Assembly (NCBI RefSeq): GCF_900104455.1
Contig: NZ_FNHB01000001.1
Location: 248,001 to 312,000 of the forward strand
DNA: 64,000 bases
Direction: 5' to 3'
From: Dendrosporobacter quercicolus
GTDB lineage: Bacteria; Bacillota; Negativicutes; DSM-1736; Dendrosporobacteraceae
The notes under the pieces are model-generated. The model saw only the letters and a program-made list of their open reading frames with translations, did no database searches and had not been told where the DNA came from. Of the stretch, positions 33,644 to 44,062 are shown piece after piece (position 1 is the stretch's first letter; each line of letters begins with the position of its first letter). The position numbers and the translations under genes are program-made.

Positions 33644-34878
33644 TATAATCCTTTTATCATATGCAGTGTAACCGAAATTGATACAAGCAAGCTGAGCAAT
33701 AGCAGCAGTTGATAGCCTGCTTGTTCCAGGCGCGCCCCCCAGAAAGCTATGGAGTTGGTGTTGCCGATGTTAATCATGGCCGGGGCGACAAATAATTTGG
33801 TCATTGGCTGACCGGCAGCCATCAGCCACATGGTCAGTATAGCGGCCAGTGTAGCGTGCAATACCCTGGCAACCATATAGGGCGCCATTCGGATACCGGA
33901 CTCAATGACAATACTTGCCACTTGGCCGTGGACCGACAGGCCGCTCCAGGCGATAATCGCACTGGCAATGGTTACTTTCTCAATTAGCGGGGCATTGGCC
34001 TGACTGGCGGCAAGAGCGCCCAAGTCTATTTCGAACAGGCCGCTGACCAAAGCCGGGGCAAGGCTGGCGCTGAGGCCCAGCAGGCTGAGCAGCCCGGCAA
34101 AGACCGCATTCAGATGGTCGGTAATGCCAACCACCGACAGTATTCTTAAGAAGACTGAGAACAAGATAATAAAACCGCCGATGAGTAAAATTGTATTCAT
34201 TGAACTTTTTACCGAGTCACCAAGCAACTGCCCAAAGGAGCGTTTGTCTTCCTGCCTGGCTTCAAGCATGGCTTCAAAGGCCCGGCCTACGATATTGCCG
34301 GCGGGCACTGTGGCTTTCTTGACCGGATGCATATCGCGGCTGCGTCCGTGAAACCTGAAGATGACGCCGACAAGCAAACTGGCGAGATAGTGGGCAATGG
34401 CGATGGTTGCGCCAAGTTCCGGCATGCCAAACATGCCCACTGCTACCGCCCCAAACATAAACAGAGGATCCGCGGTATTGGTAAAAGACAGCAGCCGCTC
34501 GGCTTCGACGGCGCTGCACAATTGATTTTTCCTGAATTTGCAGGTGATTACGGCGTCCATGGGATAGCCTGACGCTAAGCCCATGGACATGGCAAAAGCG
34601 CCTACTCCGGGAACGTTAAATACCGGGCGCATTAACGGCTCCAGCAAAACGCCAATAAAATGCACTACTCCGATTCCCATTAGGATTTCGGATAAAATAA
34701 AAAAAGGCAATAAGGCTGGAAAGACAACAGTCCACCATAAATTTAATCCAACAATGGCCGAGTCAAATGCATCTTTCGGATATTCTACCATGGCAATGGT
34801 GATAAAAACAGTGCCCAAGGCCAACAGATATGTTTGCAGGCGCGACTGGTAACGTCTGCCTCTGCTCCAAATCATCAT
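33625..34878 (-). CDS. ylbJ: Sporulation integral membrane protein YlbJ
   Basis: A 417-residue polytopic protein with two nucleoside-recognition (Gate) domains: WWTVVFPALLPFFILSEILMG near residue 40 and the second near 250 (SMNTILLIGGFIILFSVF), plus GLASGYPMDAV between them. YlbJ is needed for late spore formation in Bacillus. The ATG at 34878 is used: GGAGGAGGAG lies seven bases upstream on the minus strand; the longer frame begins before that site. It is convergent with the coiled-coil gene and divergent from the patatin gene. Confidence 0.92.
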   Translation of the reverse strand: MMIWSRGRRYQSRLQTYLLALGTVFITIAMVEYPKDAFDSAIVGLNLWWTVVFPALLPFFILSEILMGIGVVHFIGVLLEPLMRPVFNVPGVGAFAMSMGLASGYPMDAVITCKFRKNQLCSAVEAERLLSFTNTADPLFMFGAVAVGMFGMPELGATIAIAHYLASLLVGVIFRFHGRSRDMHPVKKATVPAGNIVGRAFEAMLEARQEDKRSFGQLLGDSVKSSMNTILLIGGFIILFSVFLRILSVVGITDHLNAVFAGLLSLLGLSASLAPALVSGLFEIDLGALAASQANAPLIEKVTIASAIIAWSGLSVHGQVASIVIESGIRMAPYMVARVLHATLAAILTMWLMAAGQPMTKLFVAPAMINIGNTNSIAFWGARLEQAGYQLLLLLSLLVSISVTLHMIKGLYLYVKR

Positions 34879-35046
34879 CGTAATTCTCCTCCTCCATCCC
34901 CGGCGGTCTGATAATATATATTGAATTGGAGAAGGTATTATAACTAAAATACAAGATGTGAAAAAACCGGCTTGGCCCCGTTGAACGGCCAGGCTGCTGC
35001 AGTGAATATGCTGTAGTGTCGTCAAAACTATGTATGAGGTGACTTT

Positions 35047-35820
35047 ATGCGGCCTAAGACTGGTTTGGTACTTGGTTCCGGCGGTTTACGAGGGCTAGCC
35101 CATGTCGGAGTATTAAAAGTATTGGAAAGAGAAAATATTCCGATTGATTATATTGCCGGCTGCAGCATTGGCGCTCTGATTGGCGCGCTTTATTGTTCGG
35201 GGCACAGCCCTGAGACTATTTTAAAACTGGCAAAGCATTTGAAGCGGCGGCACTGGCTCGATTTTGTTGTGCCTAAAATGGGGCTTTTTTCAGGAGACAA
35301 GGTCTTGGAAACTACCCGGCTGCTTACGCAGCAAAAGACTTTTTCCGATCTGAATATTCCGCTGGCAATTGTGGCTACCGAAATAAATCAGGGCCAGGAG
35401 GTGGTTTTTAATCAGGGCGATCTGGCTAAGGCCGTTCGAGCCAGCGTATCCGTACCGGGTGTTTTTGTGCCTTATCAATGGGATGACATGCTGTTGGTGG
35501 ACGGGGCGGTCGTCAATCCAACGCCGATTGATGTAGTGAGAAACATGGGGGCCGACATTGTCATTGCGGTGGATTTAGCCCATGCCGGTACGGTATTTAA
35601 ATTAACCAACATGTTTGATGTCATTATCCAGTCCATTGATATTATGGAACGACAACTGTTTAAACACCGGCAGCATCATTGCAGTGTACTGATCCGTCCC
35701 GAAATATCACATATTCCGCCGAGTGCCTTTGAGGCTGTCGAAGAATGCGCCGAGTTAGGAGAAAAAGCGGCTGCTGCAGCTGTTGCTGAAATAAAGCAAT
35801 TACTAGCGGAGGGCTGTTAA
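35047..35820 (+). CDS. Patatin-like phospholipase (RssA type)
   Basis: A 257-residue cytoplasmic patatin domain. Oxyanion loop GSGGLRGLAHVGVL at residue 10, nucleophile elbow GCSIGALIGALY near 39 and the catalytic Asp in LLVDGAVVNPTPID near 155 give the Ser-Asp dyad. These are lipid acyl hydrolases of undefined substrate in bacteria. ATG 35047 follows GAGGTGA. It stands between ylbJ and tmcAL, an arrangement also seen in the ylb region of other Firmicutes. Confidence 0.93.
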   Translation: MRPKTGLVLGSGGLRGLAHVGVLKVLERENIPIDYIAGCSIGALIGALYCSGHSPETILKLAKHLKRRHWLDFVVPKMGLFSGDKVLETTRLLTQQKTFSDLNIPLAIVATEINQGQEVVFNQGDLAKAVRASVSVPGVFVPYQWDDMLLVDGAVVNPTPIDVVRNMGADIVIAVDLAHAGTVFKLTNMFDVIIQSIDIMERQLFKHRQHHCSVLIRPEISHIPPSAFEAVEECAELGEKAAAAAVAEIKQLLAEGC

Positions 35821-35853
35821 GAGCATCATCCCTAATCCTGCCATACCGCCAGA

Positions 35854-37137
35854 TTATTTTCCCTTGCCGTTATACACACTAGTTGAAGCACTTCCGGCGT
35901 CTGCCAGATAAAAAGGCGGCTGCCGGAAGTCCCAGCCGCCCGCAGTCCAGGGAGCCGAGGGCAGGCTTAGGCTGAAAATGTCTGTTGCCAGGGTATCCAG
36001 GGCCAGCAGTTGCTGAAGCATGCTAAGTGCAGGGCGATGGCGGGATGTGCTGTTTAAATGCCGGGTGGTTTTCGTAATTACCGGGAATGACGCATTCCGG
36101 CTGATTTTTTTCAGCAATTGGCGGCCATTATCGTTAAACGCCAATACTCTTGCATAAAGCGGGCCGGTCTGATCAAATTGAGCGATGGTGGATTTTGTCA
36201 TGCCCAGCAGGGCATGAATCAGTATCCGCTGCAAACGGGTGGCCGGATAGCGCTTGCTTTTCATTGCCGCCAGCAGTTCCTGCTGATTGCCGGCCTCTAA
36301 CGCCGCTGCCAGGATTTTGAACTGCAATCCCTCGGATACGTCAGGCAGTTGCTCAATATCAGCAGGCAGTGCTGTCCGTAATCTGCCCAGCAGCAGATTG
36401 TCCAGCCTGGCCCGGCAGGCCGGGCCTCGCTGCGTTGCCAGCAAATCCTCAACAATCCGGTAAGTGGCCGGCGGTACGGCTTGCTTTATGGCGGTAACAG
36501 AGCCGGCGGCCAGGACATTTCTGATTGCTTTGGCGCTGGACAGTGAACCGCTGATCAGGGCAGCGTGATGGCTGGCTGACTGCCTGCCGATGGCTAGCGG
36601 CAGCAGCTCGGGGGCAAATTTGCTGATTGCGCGTAAATACTCTATTGCTAAAATATTATTGGGCTGGTTAAGTACGGTCGGGGGAATATGCTGTGACGAC
36701 TGGATGGCATTGCTTAGGGCGGCGGCATAAGGTTGGCCTGCTTTTAGATTGCTGTGGAAAACATTCATTGTCTGGCTGTCGTCAATGGCCCTGGCAACCG
36801 GCCATAGCACCGACAGATCGGCGTGTTCCGCGCCAAAGCAGACATGACTGACAATACCTAAAGCTTTCAGTAGTCTGATCCCGCCTGTTGCAAAGTACTG
36901 CGCACTTCTCACCGCCCATACGACCGGCAATTCAATAATCAAATCGGCTCCGCCTCTGACTGCCATCTCAGCCCGTTTCCATTTGTCGAAAACAGCCGGC
37001 TCTCCGCGCTGAACAAAGCTGCCGCTGATGACGCAAATGACATAATCGCAGCCGGACAGCTCACGGGCTTTCTTGATCTGCCATTGATGGCCGTTATGAA
37101 AAGGATTGTATTCTGCAATAATTCCTACGGTACGCAT
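35854..37137 (-). CDS. tmcAL: tRNA(Met) cytidine acetate ligase TmcAL (YlbM)
   Basis: Activates acetate with ATP and transfers it to the wobble C34 of elongator tRNA-Met. The N-terminal nucleotidyltransferase core shows MRTVGIIAEYNPFHNGHQWQ (HxGH-type site) and VISGSFVQRGEPAVFDKW, then CFGAEHADL and a long helical C-terminus. ATG 37137 follows AGGGGAAAG on the minus strand, 8 codons inside the open frame. It is divergent from ackA, whose product makes acetate-derived acetyl phosphate; the metabolic link is suggestive only. Confidence 0.94.
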   Translation of the reverse strand: MRTVGIIAEYNPFHNGHQWQIKKARELSGCDYVICVISGSFVQRGEPAVFDKWKRAEMAVRGGADLIIELPVVWAVRSAQYFATGGIRLLKALGIVSHVCFGAEHADLSVLWPVARAIDDSQTMNVFHSNLKAGQPYAAALSNAIQSSQHIPPTVLNQPNNILAIEYLRAISKFAPELLPLAIGRQSASHHAALISGSLSSAKAIRNVLAAGSVTAIKQAVPPATYRIVEDLLATQRGPACRARLDNLLLGRLRTALPADIEQLPDVSEGLQFKILAAALEAGNQQELLAAMKSKRYPATRLQRILIHALLGMTKSTIAQFDQTGPLYARVLAFNDNGRQLLKKISRNASFPVITKTTRHLNSTSRHRPALSMLQQLLALDTLATDIFSLSLPSAPWTAGGWDFRQPPFYLADAGSASTSVYNGKGK

Positions 37138-37357
37138 GCTTTCCCCTGCCTTATCAATCAAAGTATACTTGGACTATGCGGGATTTTATCGGGTCGTCCT
37201 GCAAATAATACCATTAATGATAAAAAGACGCCAGATGTTTATCATTCATAGTCTTATTTGCAGGGAAAACGGTACGAACAACGAATAATGAATAATGGAT
37301 TTGTCCTTTTGTTTGCGCCAAAGGCAGTACAACCAAATATGTTAGGGGGATTTTAGG

Positions 37358-38554
37358 GTGAAAGTTTTGGTAGTAAATTGTGGTAGTTCTTCTTTAAAAT
37401 ATCAGTTGTTTGATATGACTGATGAGTCTGTATTGGCCAAAGGCCTGGTGGAACGTATTGGCATTGACGGCTCGGTGCTGACTCATCAACCGGCCGGCAA
37501 AGATAAAACAGTCATTAATGCCGACATTAAAAATCACAGTATTGCCATTAAATTAGTGGTAGAAGCTTTAATCAGCGCTGAACATGGTGTGATTGCCAGT
37601 ATGCAGGAAATCTCGGCAGTTGGCCACCGGGTGGTGCACGGGGCCGAAAAATTCGCCAGCTCTGTTTTAATTACGCCAACTGTCATGCAAGCATTGGAAG
37701 AATGCATCGAAATGGCGCCATTGCATAATCCGCCCAATATTTTAGGAATTAACGCGTGTGCTGAATTAATGCCGGGAGTACCTCAGGTTAGCGTTTTCGA
37801 TACTGCATTTCATCAGACGATGTCTAAGAAAGCCTACATATACGGTCTGCCTTACGAGGCTTATGAAAAGCACCGGATCAGGAGGTACGGCTTCCACGGA
37901 ACCTCTCATCAATTTGTAGCGCAAAGTGTTGCTGAACTGATGGGCAAGGATATCACCGAACTCAAAACCATTACCTGCCATCTTGGCAATGGCTCCAGCA
38001 TCGCCGCCGTACAGAACGGCAAGGTGGTTGATACCAGCATGGGCTTTACGCCGCTGGAAGGCCTGGTGATGGGAACGCGGTGCGGTGACGTCGATCCCGC
38101 AATCCTGCCTTTCTTAATGAAAAAAGAAGGCATGTCGGTTGAGGATATCGATAATTATATTAATAAAAAATCCGGTGTTCTTGGCATTTCCGGCGTATCC
38201 AGCGATTTTCGCGATATTGAAGGAGCGGCTGAGGACGGTAATGAACGCGCTCAGTTAGCCTTGGATATCTTTGCTTATAGAGTGCGTAAATATATTGGAA
38301 GTTATGTTGCTGCAATGGGCGGGGTTGATGCTATTGTATTTACCGCCGGACTGGGTGAAAACTCTGTCAGTATGCGAGCGTCGATTATGGAAGGTTTGGA
38401 GTTCCTGGGCGCTGAAATTTGCCCGGAACGCAATAATGTTCGCGGCAAAGCCCGCGAGATCAGCGTTGACGGCAGTAAGGTCAAAGTGTTTATCGTTCCC
38501 ACCAACGAGGAGTTAATGATCGCGCGCGATACCAAACTGATTTGCGGCAAGTAA
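37358..38554 (+). CDS. ackA: Acetate kinase
   Basis: Interconverts acetyl phosphate and acetate with ATP gain in fermentation. The 398-residue protein begins [20 protein letters not shown] (phosphate-1), and carries [31 protein letters not shown] and [20 protein letters not shown], the acetokinase signatures. GTG 37358 follows TTAGGGGG. A terminator follows; pta is not nearby. Confidence 0.97.
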   Translation: MKVLVVNCGSSSLKYQLFDMTDESVLAKGLVERIGIDGSVLTHQPAGKDKTVINADIKNHSIAIKLVVEALISAEHGVIASMQEISAVGHRVVHGAEKFASSVLITPTVMQALEECIEMAPLHNPPNILGINACAELMPGVPQVSVFDTAFHQTMSKKAYIYGLPYEAYEKHRIRRYGFHGTSHQFVAQSVAELMGKDITELKTITCHLGNGSSIAAVQNGKVVDTSMGFTPLEGLVMGTRCGDVDPAILPFLMKKEGMSVEDIDNYINKKSGVLGISGVSSDFRDIEGAAEDGNERAQLALDIFAYRVRKYIGSYVAAMGGVDAIVFTAGLGENSVSMRASIMEGLEFLGAEICPERNNVRGKAREISVDGSKVKVFIVPTNEELMIARDTKLICGK

Positions 38555-38636
38555 GCTGCTGTGAATTTTCTGGGCAGTGCCCGCGCTGTGCTTAAGTCAC
38601 CGGGATTCGAGCGCTTCGTGCATAAGCTGCAGACCT

Positions 38637-38671
38637 AAAGCAGGGCGCTGACAGTGTCGCCCCTGCTTTTT
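38637..38671 (+). terminator. Rho-independent terminator after ackA
   Basis: AAAGCAGGGCG pairs with CGCCCCTGCTTT with one bulged base, followed by T residues. It insulates ackA from the next promoter. Confidence 0.8.
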
Positions 38672-38677
38672 GAATTC

Positions 38678-38706
38678 TTGACAAACATTATTGCGGTCGC
38701 TATAAT
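38678..38706 (+). promoter_or_regulatory. Consensus sigma-A promoter of yceD-rpmF
   Basis: TTGACA (38678-38683), 17 bases, TATAAT (38701-38706): a full match to the housekeeping consensus, 20 bases before the yceD start region. Confidence 0.9.
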
Positions 38707-38727
38707 AGATGAGGGTTGAGGTGGAAA

Positions 38728-39243
38728 ATGATGAAAATTAATATCGCACAGGCGAAACAAGAAATAGGTAGCCATACCTGCTTTAAATTCGTCACTTCTC
38801 CTGAACATATTGGTATTGGCGATGAGCACCGATGGGCGAATCATGATATCGCTGTTGAGGGTGAGGTCATCAACACTGGCAGCTTGCTGGAAGTTGCAGG
38901 CACTATTCGCGCTACGGTATACGACCAGTGTGATCGCTGTCTGGATGAGTTTCATACTGAGCTTGAACTTCCGTTTTTTGAGCAGTTTAAGGAATATGAA
39001 AAATCGGATGCGGATAAAGAAGACGAGATCGTCTATTTTCATGGAGACGAAATTGACCTATCTGAGTTAGTGCGTGACAGTATATTGCTGGCTCGGCCGC
39101 TTAGCACTGTCTGCAGTGAAACTTGCCGCGGGTTATGTATGAAATGCGGTACGAATTTAAACCGGTCGGACTGTTCCTGTGACCGTCATATCATTGATCC
39201 CAGGCTAGCAGAATTGCAAAAGTTTTTTCATAAAGGCTGTTAA
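38728..39243 (+). CDS. YceD/DUF177 protein
   Basis: A 171-residue protein almost always encoded before rpmF; homologues are linked to 23S rRNA or 50S accumulation. The central CDRCLDEFHTELELPFFEQF and the C-terminal CRGLCMKCGTNLNRSDCSCD contain paired cysteines likely to bind a metal. Two ATGs occur at 38728 and 38731 after TTGAGGTGG. Thirteen bases separate it from rpmF. Confidence 0.92.
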   Translation: MMKINIAQAKQEIGSHTCFKFVTSPEHIGIGDEHRWANHDIAVEGEVINTGSLLEVAGTIRATVYDQCDRCLDEFHTELELPFFEQFKEYEKSDADKEDEIVYFHGDEIDLSELVRDSILLARPLSTVCSETCRGLCMKCGTNLNRSDCSCDRHIIDPRLAELQKFFHKGC

Positions 39244-39256
39244 GGAGGTGTAATAA

Positions 39257-39433
39257 ATGGCTGTTCCAAAGCGTAAAACATCCAAGGCCCGCCGTGATAA
39301 ACGTCGCGCCAACTGGAAGTTAACTGTTCCTGGTCTTATTGCATGTCCGCAATGCCACGAACCTAAAATGCCGCATCGCGTATGTCCTGATTGCGGCCAT
39401 TACAATGGGAAACAAGTAGTTAAAGCCGAATAA
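39257..39433 (+). CDS. rpmF: 50S ribosomal protein L32
   Basis: 58 residues beginning [20 protein letters not shown], with a zinc-ribbon made of CPQCHEPK and [10 protein letters not shown] (two CxxC pairs). TAAGGAGGTG lies just before the ATG. It is followed by a strong terminator, so yceD-rpmF is a two-gene unit separate from the fapR operon. Confidence 0.97.
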   Translation: MAVPKRKTSKARRDKRRANWKLTVPGLIACPQCHEPKMPHRVCPDCGHYNGKQVVKAE

Positions 39434-39444
39434 TATTTGCAGGG

Positions 39445-39492
39445 GTGAGCAAGATAAGGGTTACGATGACGCTGTCTTGCTCACTGTTTTTT
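39445..39492 (+). terminator. Rho-independent terminator after rpmF
   Basis: GTGAGCAAGA / TCTTGCTCAC stem (10 bp) with a 20-base loop, then seven T residues. Confidence 0.85.
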
Positions 39493-39495
39493 TGC

Positions 39496-39551
39496 TTGCA
39501 TTCCGGTTGTTTCATCGTTTATAATGGATACTAACAACTGGTTCTAGTATC
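39496..39551 (+). promoter_or_regulatory. fapR promoter with candidate FapR operator
   Basis: TTGCAT, 18 bases, TATAAT (39520-39525). Directly after it GATACTA (39527-39533) and TAGTATC (39545-39551) form a 7-bp perfect inverted repeat with an 11-base spacer. FapR represses its own operon in Bacillus through a site around TTAGTACC-like half-sites; position and the TAGTA core agree, the spacer does not match exactly. Assignment is moderate. Confidence 0.55.
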
Positions 39552-39574
39552 TACTGATAAAACTAGGTGATAGA

Positions 39575-40129
39575 ATGGCGAGAATGCAAAAGAAGCAACG
39601 ACAACAGCACTTAATCGAAAAAATTCAATCTAGCCCGTTTCTTACTGACGAGGAATTGGCTAGATTATTGGACGTTAGCATTCAGACCATTAGATTGGAC
39701 AGGTTGGAGTTAGGAATCCCGGAGCTTAGGGAACGTACTAAGCAGATGGCTGAAGAGGCTCAAACCAAAATCAAAGCCATTGATAAAGCTGAAATTGTTG
39801 GCGAGTTAATTGATTTGGATTTGGGCAAATCAGGCATTTCCATGATGACGGTAACGCCGGATATGGTATTTGAACGAACCCGGGTAGCCCGGGCCTATTA
39901 TGTTTTTTCTCAGGCCAATTCGTTAGCTCTCGCGATTATAGATGCGCCTGCCGCTGTAACCGGGGTTGCTAATATCAAATATAAAACGCCAATCCGCGTC
40001 GGCGAAAAATTAGTGGCTAAAGCGGAAGTAGTTAAGCAGCGGGGCAATAAATATTTCATTTGGGTGAAAACCAGAAATGAAAAACAGGAAGTTTTCCGCG
40101 CAAAGTTTATTATGGTTTCGCTGGATTAA
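39575..40129 (+). CDS. fapR: Fatty acid and phospholipid biosynthesis regulator FapR
   Basis: A malonyl-CoA-sensing repressor of fatty acid and phospholipid genes. N-terminal helix-turn-helix ([20 protein letters not shown]) is joined by a helix to a hot-dog effector domain (VVEL-type core with [23 protein letters not shown]). The 184 residues are typical. It heads plsX-fabH-fabK-fabD-fabG-acpP, the expected target set. ATG 39575 follows AGGTGAT. Confidence 0.96.
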   Translation: MARMQKKQRQQHLIEKIQSSPFLTDEELARLLDVSIQTIRLDRLELGIPELRERTKQMAEEAQTKIKAIDKAEIVGELIDLDLGKSGISMMTVTPDMVFERTRVARAYYVFSQANSLALAIIDAPAAVTGVANIKYKTPIRVGEKLVAKAEVVKQRGNKYFIWVKTRNEKQEVFRAKFIMVSLD

Positions 40130-40145
40130 CGAAGGGAGATACTCA

Positions 40146-41165
40146 ATGAGGATTGCAGTTGACGCCATGGGTAGCGATTATGCCCCCGAGCAGATCGTAT
40201 TAGGGGCAATTGAGGCTGCCAGGGAGTATTGCTGTGAAATACTACTTGTGGGCGATCAGGAAGAAATTGAAAAAATTTTACATAAAAACGATATTCGTGG
40301 TTTGAATATTCGTGTCCAGCATGCCAGCGAAGTCATTGAAATGCATGAGCATCCGGGGGCCGCAGTCCGCAAGAAAAAGGACGCCTCGGTGGTGGTTGCG
40401 ACGAAATTAGTGAAAGACCGGGAGTGCGCCGCCGTTATTTCCGCCGGCAGCACCGGAGCAGGCGTCGCCGCGGCCTTGTTTGGCCTGGGAAGAATTAAAG
40501 GCATTGACCGGCCGACGATTGCCACTCCGATTCCCAATATTAACGGCGCGACGGTATTGCTGGATTCAGGCGCCAATGTTGACAGCAAGCCCCGCCATTT
40601 AGTGCAAAGCGCCATCATGGGGTCGCTGTACGCCGAATATGTTTTAGGCATTAAAAATCCCCGGGTAGGTTTATTAAATATCGGAGAGGAAGAAACTAAA
40701 GGCAATGAACAGGCTTTAGCAACTTATCCTTTGCTCAAGCAGCTGAAGACCATTCATTTCATTGGCAATGCGGAGGGGCGCGACATTCCCCGGGGCACAG
40801 TGGATGTCGTAGTGTGTGATGGTTTTGTCGGCAATGTTGTGCTGAAATTCAGCGAAGGTCTGGCCGGTGCTATGCTGCAATTGCTTAAGGATACGATAAA
40901 GTCCAGCGGCCTGCTGACAAAATTGGCTTCACTTATGGTACTGCCGGCGCTAAAAACACTAAAGAAAAAGATTGACTATGCCGAATATGGCGGCGCACCT
41001 TTACTGGGCGTTGACGGTTGTTTTATCATCTGCCACGGCAGTTCCAAAGCAAAAGCCATTAAAAATGCCATCAGAGTGGCAATCGAGTTTACTGATAACA
41101 AAGTAGTGGAACATATTCGTGAAAATATCGCAAAGGAGGGATTGCTAACCAATGACAGTGAATAA
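40146..41165 (+). CDS. plsX: Phosphate acyltransferase PlsX
   Basis: Converts acyl-ACP to acyl-phosphate, the PlsY substrate. [18 protein letters not shown] at the start, [31 protein letters not shown] and [20 protein letters not shown] near the end are family hallmarks. ATG 40146 follows GAAGGGAG; the frame is open further upstream but that part overlaps fapR. It overlaps fabH by 14 bases. Confidence 0.96.
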   Translation: MRIAVDAMGSDYAPEQIVLGAIEAAREYCCEILLVGDQEEIEKILHKNDIRGLNIRVQHASEVIEMHEHPGAAVRKKKDASVVVATKLVKDRECAAVISAGSTGAGVAAALFGLGRIKGIDRPTIATPIPNINGATVLLDSGANVDSKPRHLVQSAIMGSLYAEYVLGIKNPRVGLLNIGEEETKGNEQALATYPLLKQLKTIHFIGNAEGRDIPRGTVDVVVCDGFVGNVVLKFSEGLAGAMLQLLKDTIKSSGLLTKLASLMVLPALKTLKKKIDYAEYGGAPLLGVDGCFIICHGSSKAKAIKNAIRVAIEFTDNKVVEHIRENIAKEGLLTNDSE

Positions 41166-42156
41166 TCAAGCAGTAGGAATCATCGGTATAGGTTCTTATT
41201 TGCCGGAACGGATTGTCACCAATACCGAACTGGAAAAAACAGTGGATACTTCTGATGAATGGATTGTGGGCCGAACTGGCATTAAAGAACGCCGGGTGGC
41301 TGATTCGGCAACGGCCACCTCGGATCTGGCGACCGGCGCCGCACTGATTGCGCTGGCCGATGCCGGCGTCAGCGCCGGGGACCTTGACCTGATTATTGTC
41401 GCGACCGTCACGCCTGACATGAACTTTCCATCTGTTGCCTGTATCGTTCAGGAGAACATTAAAGCCAAAAATGCGGCAGCTTTTGATTTATCGGCTGCTT
41501 GCGCCGGTTTTGTCTACGGCCTGGCCATCGGCAGCCAGTTTATCAAAACCGGCGTTTATCGCAAAGTATTGGTCATAGGAGCAGAAACTTTATCGAAAAT
41601 TCTGGACTGGAATGACCGCAATACCTGTATTTTATTTGGGGATGGAGCCGGCGCTGCGGTTTTAGGTCCGGTTGGCGACGGGTGTGGAATTTTGGGCGTG
41701 GAGCTGGGGGCGGATGGCGCCGGCGGGGATTTGTTAAAAGTTCCGGCAGGCGGTTCCCGGCAACCGTTTACGTCTGAAATCTGCAAAAATCGGTTGCACT
41801 TTATTCATATGAATGGTAATGAAGTGTTCAAGTTTGCAATTAAAATTATGGGTGAGGCGGCGGCAAAAGCATTAGCCGCTGCCGGGTTAAGCACAGAGGA
41901 CATTGACTGTCTGATTCCTCATCAGGCAAATATTCGCATTATACAGTCGGCGGCCAAACGCCTTAAAGTACCAATGGACAAGGTGATGGTAAATGTTGAT
42001 CGGTATGGGAATACTTCAGCCGCATCCATTCCGATTGCTTTAGATGAAGCCGTCAGAAGCGGCCGGGTAAAAAAAGACGACAAAATAGTCCTGGTTGGGT
42101 TTGGGGCAGGGCTTACCTGGGCGGCGTGCGTATTAAAATGGTGCAAGGAGGACTAA
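41152..42156 (+). CDS. fabH: 3-oxoacyl-ACP synthase III
   Basis: Starts chain elongation by condensing acetyl-CoA (or another acyl-CoA) with malonyl-ACP. The catalytic triad is readable: Cys in [12 protein letters not shown] near residue 113, His in PHQANIRI near 257 and Asn in [11 protein letters not shown] near 287. 334 residues, ATG 41152 within the plsX end, after AAAGGAGGG. Followed by fabK. Confidence 0.97.
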   Translation: MTVNNQAVGIIGIGSYLPERIVTNTELEKTVDTSDEWIVGRTGIKERRVADSATATSDLATGAALIALADAGVSAGDLDLIIVATVTPDMNFPSVACIVQENIKAKNAAAFDLSAACAGFVYGLAIGSQFIKTGVYRKVLVIGAETLSKILDWNDRNTCILFGDGAGAAVLGPVGDGCGILGVELGADGAGGDLLKVPAGGSRQPFTSEICKNRLHFIHMNGNEVFKFAIKIMGEAAAKALAAAGLSTEDIDCLIPHQANIRIIQSAAKRLKVPMDKVMVNVDRYGNTSAASIPIALDEAVRSGRVKKDDKIVLVGFGAGLTWAACVLKWCKED

Positions 42157-43101
42157 ATGTTGAATAGTAATATTTGCCGATTGTTGAAGATCAAGTATCC
42201 GATATTACAAGGCGGAATGGCCTGGGTTGCAACCAGTGAGCTGGTCGCCGCCGTTTCCAATGCCGGAGGATTAGGTGTAATTGGCGCCGGGCATATGCCG
42301 CCGGACGCTCTTCGCAACGAAATTAAAAAGACCAAGGCTCTGACCAGTAAGCCTTTTGGTGTTAATATCATGCTGATGTCGCCATACGTAAAAGAAGTTA
42401 TGCAGGTGGTGATTGACGAACAGGTGCCGGTAGTTACCACCGGTGCTGGAAATCCCGGCGAATATATTCCGGCATTAAAGGAAATTGGCAGCAAAGTTAT
42501 TCCGGTGGTGGCTTCGGTGGCCTTAGCCAAACGGCTGGCCCGGACCGGGGTAGATGCACTAATCGCCGAGGGTATGGAGAGCGGCGGGCATGTCGGTGAA
42601 ATTACCACCATGGCGCTGGTGCCGCAAATTGCAGATGCTGTCAGCATTCCGGTAATTGCAGCAGGCGGGATTGCTGATGCCCGCGGGGTAATAGCCGCTT
42701 TTGCCCTGGGCGCGCAGGGCGTGCAGATTGGTTCGCGCTTTGTTGCGTCCCAGGAATGTATTGCCCACGAAAAATATAAGCAGGCCATTCTGAAAGCCAA
42801 AGACCGTTCGACGATTGTCACTGGAATTTCCACCGGTCATCCGGTCAGAGTTATTGCCAATAAACTGACCAGGGAATATGCGGAAATGGAAAAACGGGGC
42901 GCCAGCCAGGAGGAACTCGAAAACCTTGGCGCCGGCAAACTGCGCATTGCCGCATATGAGGGTGAGATTGATCATGGCTCGGTAATGATTGGTCAAATTT
43001 CGGGAATGATTGACTGCGTCAAACCTGTAGAGAGTATTATTCAGGATTTAGTGCAGGGAATACCGGCAGTAATGACTGATATTAAAGATATTGTGGAATA
43101 A
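42157..43101 (+). CDS. fabK: Enoyl-ACP reductase II (FabK, FMN-dependent)
   Basis: Reduces the enoyl-ACP double bond using FMN and NAD(P)H; FabK is not inhibited by triclosan. The TIM-barrel protein of 314 residues shows YPILQGGMAWVATSELVAAV, GVNIMLMSPYV, EGMESGGHVGEITTMALVPQ and AAGGIADARGVIAAFALGAQG. No fabI is in the window, so this is the probable sole enoyl reductase. ATG 42157 follows AAGGAGG. A second FabK-like gene lies after acpP. Confidence 0.95.
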   Translation: MLNSNICRLLKIKYPILQGGMAWVATSELVAAVSNAGGLGVIGAGHMPPDALRNEIKKTKALTSKPFGVNIMLMSPYVKEVMQVVIDEQVPVVTTGAGNPGEYIPALKEIGSKVIPVVASVALAKRLARTGVDALIAEGMESGGHVGEITTMALVPQIADAVSIPVIAAGGIADARGVIAAFALGAQGVQIGSRFVASQECIAHEKYKQAILKAKDRSTIVTGISTGHPVRVIANKLTREYAEMEKRGASQEELENLGAGKLRIAAYEGEIDHGSVMIGQISGMIDCVKPVESIIQDLVQGIPAVMTDIKDIVE

Positions 43102-43116
43102 TAAAGGAGGTGCGGT

Positions 43117-44061
43117 ATGGGAAAAATTGCCTTTGTATTCCCGGGCCAGGGCTCACAAGTGGTCGGCATGGGAAGAGACCTTTATGAAAAGTACGATATT
43201 GCCAGAGCCTTGTTTAAACAGGCTGATCAGGCTTTAGGCTATTCCATCATGGAGTTGTGTTTCAACGGGCCGGAAGATGAATTACGCAAGACTTCCAATA
43301 CCCAGCCGGCAATCCTGACAGTTAGTGTCATCTGCTATGAACTATTAAAACAGCAGGGCATTACTCCGGATATCGTGGCCGGTCACAGCTTAGGGGAATA
43401 TTCGGCTTTGGTGGCGGCAGGCTCCCTGGAATTTAGCGATGCTGTGGCGTTGGTTAACAAACGGGGCCAGTTCATGCAGCAGGCTGTCCCTCTGGGTGAA
43501 GGCAGTATGGCCGCTATTTTGGGGCTGGACAGAGCTATTATTATTGATATTTGCGAAAAAACCCAGGCGGAGTTTGGCGCTGTTCAGGCCGTCAACTTTA
43601 ACTGCCCCGGCCAGGTGGTGATTGCCGGCACGGTTGCAGCAGTGGAAAAGGCCGCAGAACGGTTAAAGGCGGCGGGCGCCAAACGGGCGGTAATGCTGCC
43701 GGTCAGCGCTCCTTTTCATAGTACGCTGATGCAGCCGGCTGCTGAACAATTGGCAGGCGAACTGGCCCGGATTACGGTCAGGGATGCTGCTGTGCCGGTT
43801 GTGGCCAATGTCCATGGGAAAACAGTGACAGCCGGGGATACGATTAAGCGCTTGCTGGTCGAACAGGCGGCAAGCCCGGTAAAATGGGAAGATTGCGTTG
43901 TTCAAATGGCTGCTTACGGAGCTGATCTGTTTATTGAGGTTGGTCCCGGGAAAGTGCTTACCGGCTTTACCAGAAAAATAGCGAAGGATATCCAGAATCT
44001 TAACGTGGAAGACGATGCTTCGTTAGAAAAAACCCTTGATTATTTTAGGGAGGTTCGCTAA
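43117..44061 (+). CDS. fabD: Malonyl-CoA:ACP transacylase
   Basis: Loads malonate onto ACP. FVFPGQGSQVVGMGRDLY at the N-terminus, the nucleophile elbow VAGHSLGEYSALVAAG with Ser near residue 92, and the catalytic His in SAPFHSTLM are present. 314 residues; AAGGAGG before ATG 43117. Confidence 0.97.
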   Translation: MGKIAFVFPGQGSQVVGMGRDLYEKYDIARALFKQADQALGYSIMELCFNGPEDELRKTSNTQPAILTVSVICYELLKQQGITPDIVAGHSLGEYSALVAAGSLEFSDAVALVNKRGQFMQQAVPLGEGSMAAILGLDRAIIIDICEKTQAEFGAVQAVNFNCPGQVVIAGTVAAVEKAAERLKAAGAKRAVMLPVSAPFHSTLMQPAAEQLAGELARITVRDAAVPVVANVHGKTVTAGDTIKRLLVEQAASPVKWEDCVVQMAAYGADLFIEVGPGKVLTGFTRKIAKDIQNLNVEDDASLEKTLDYFREVR

Positions 44062-44062
44062 A

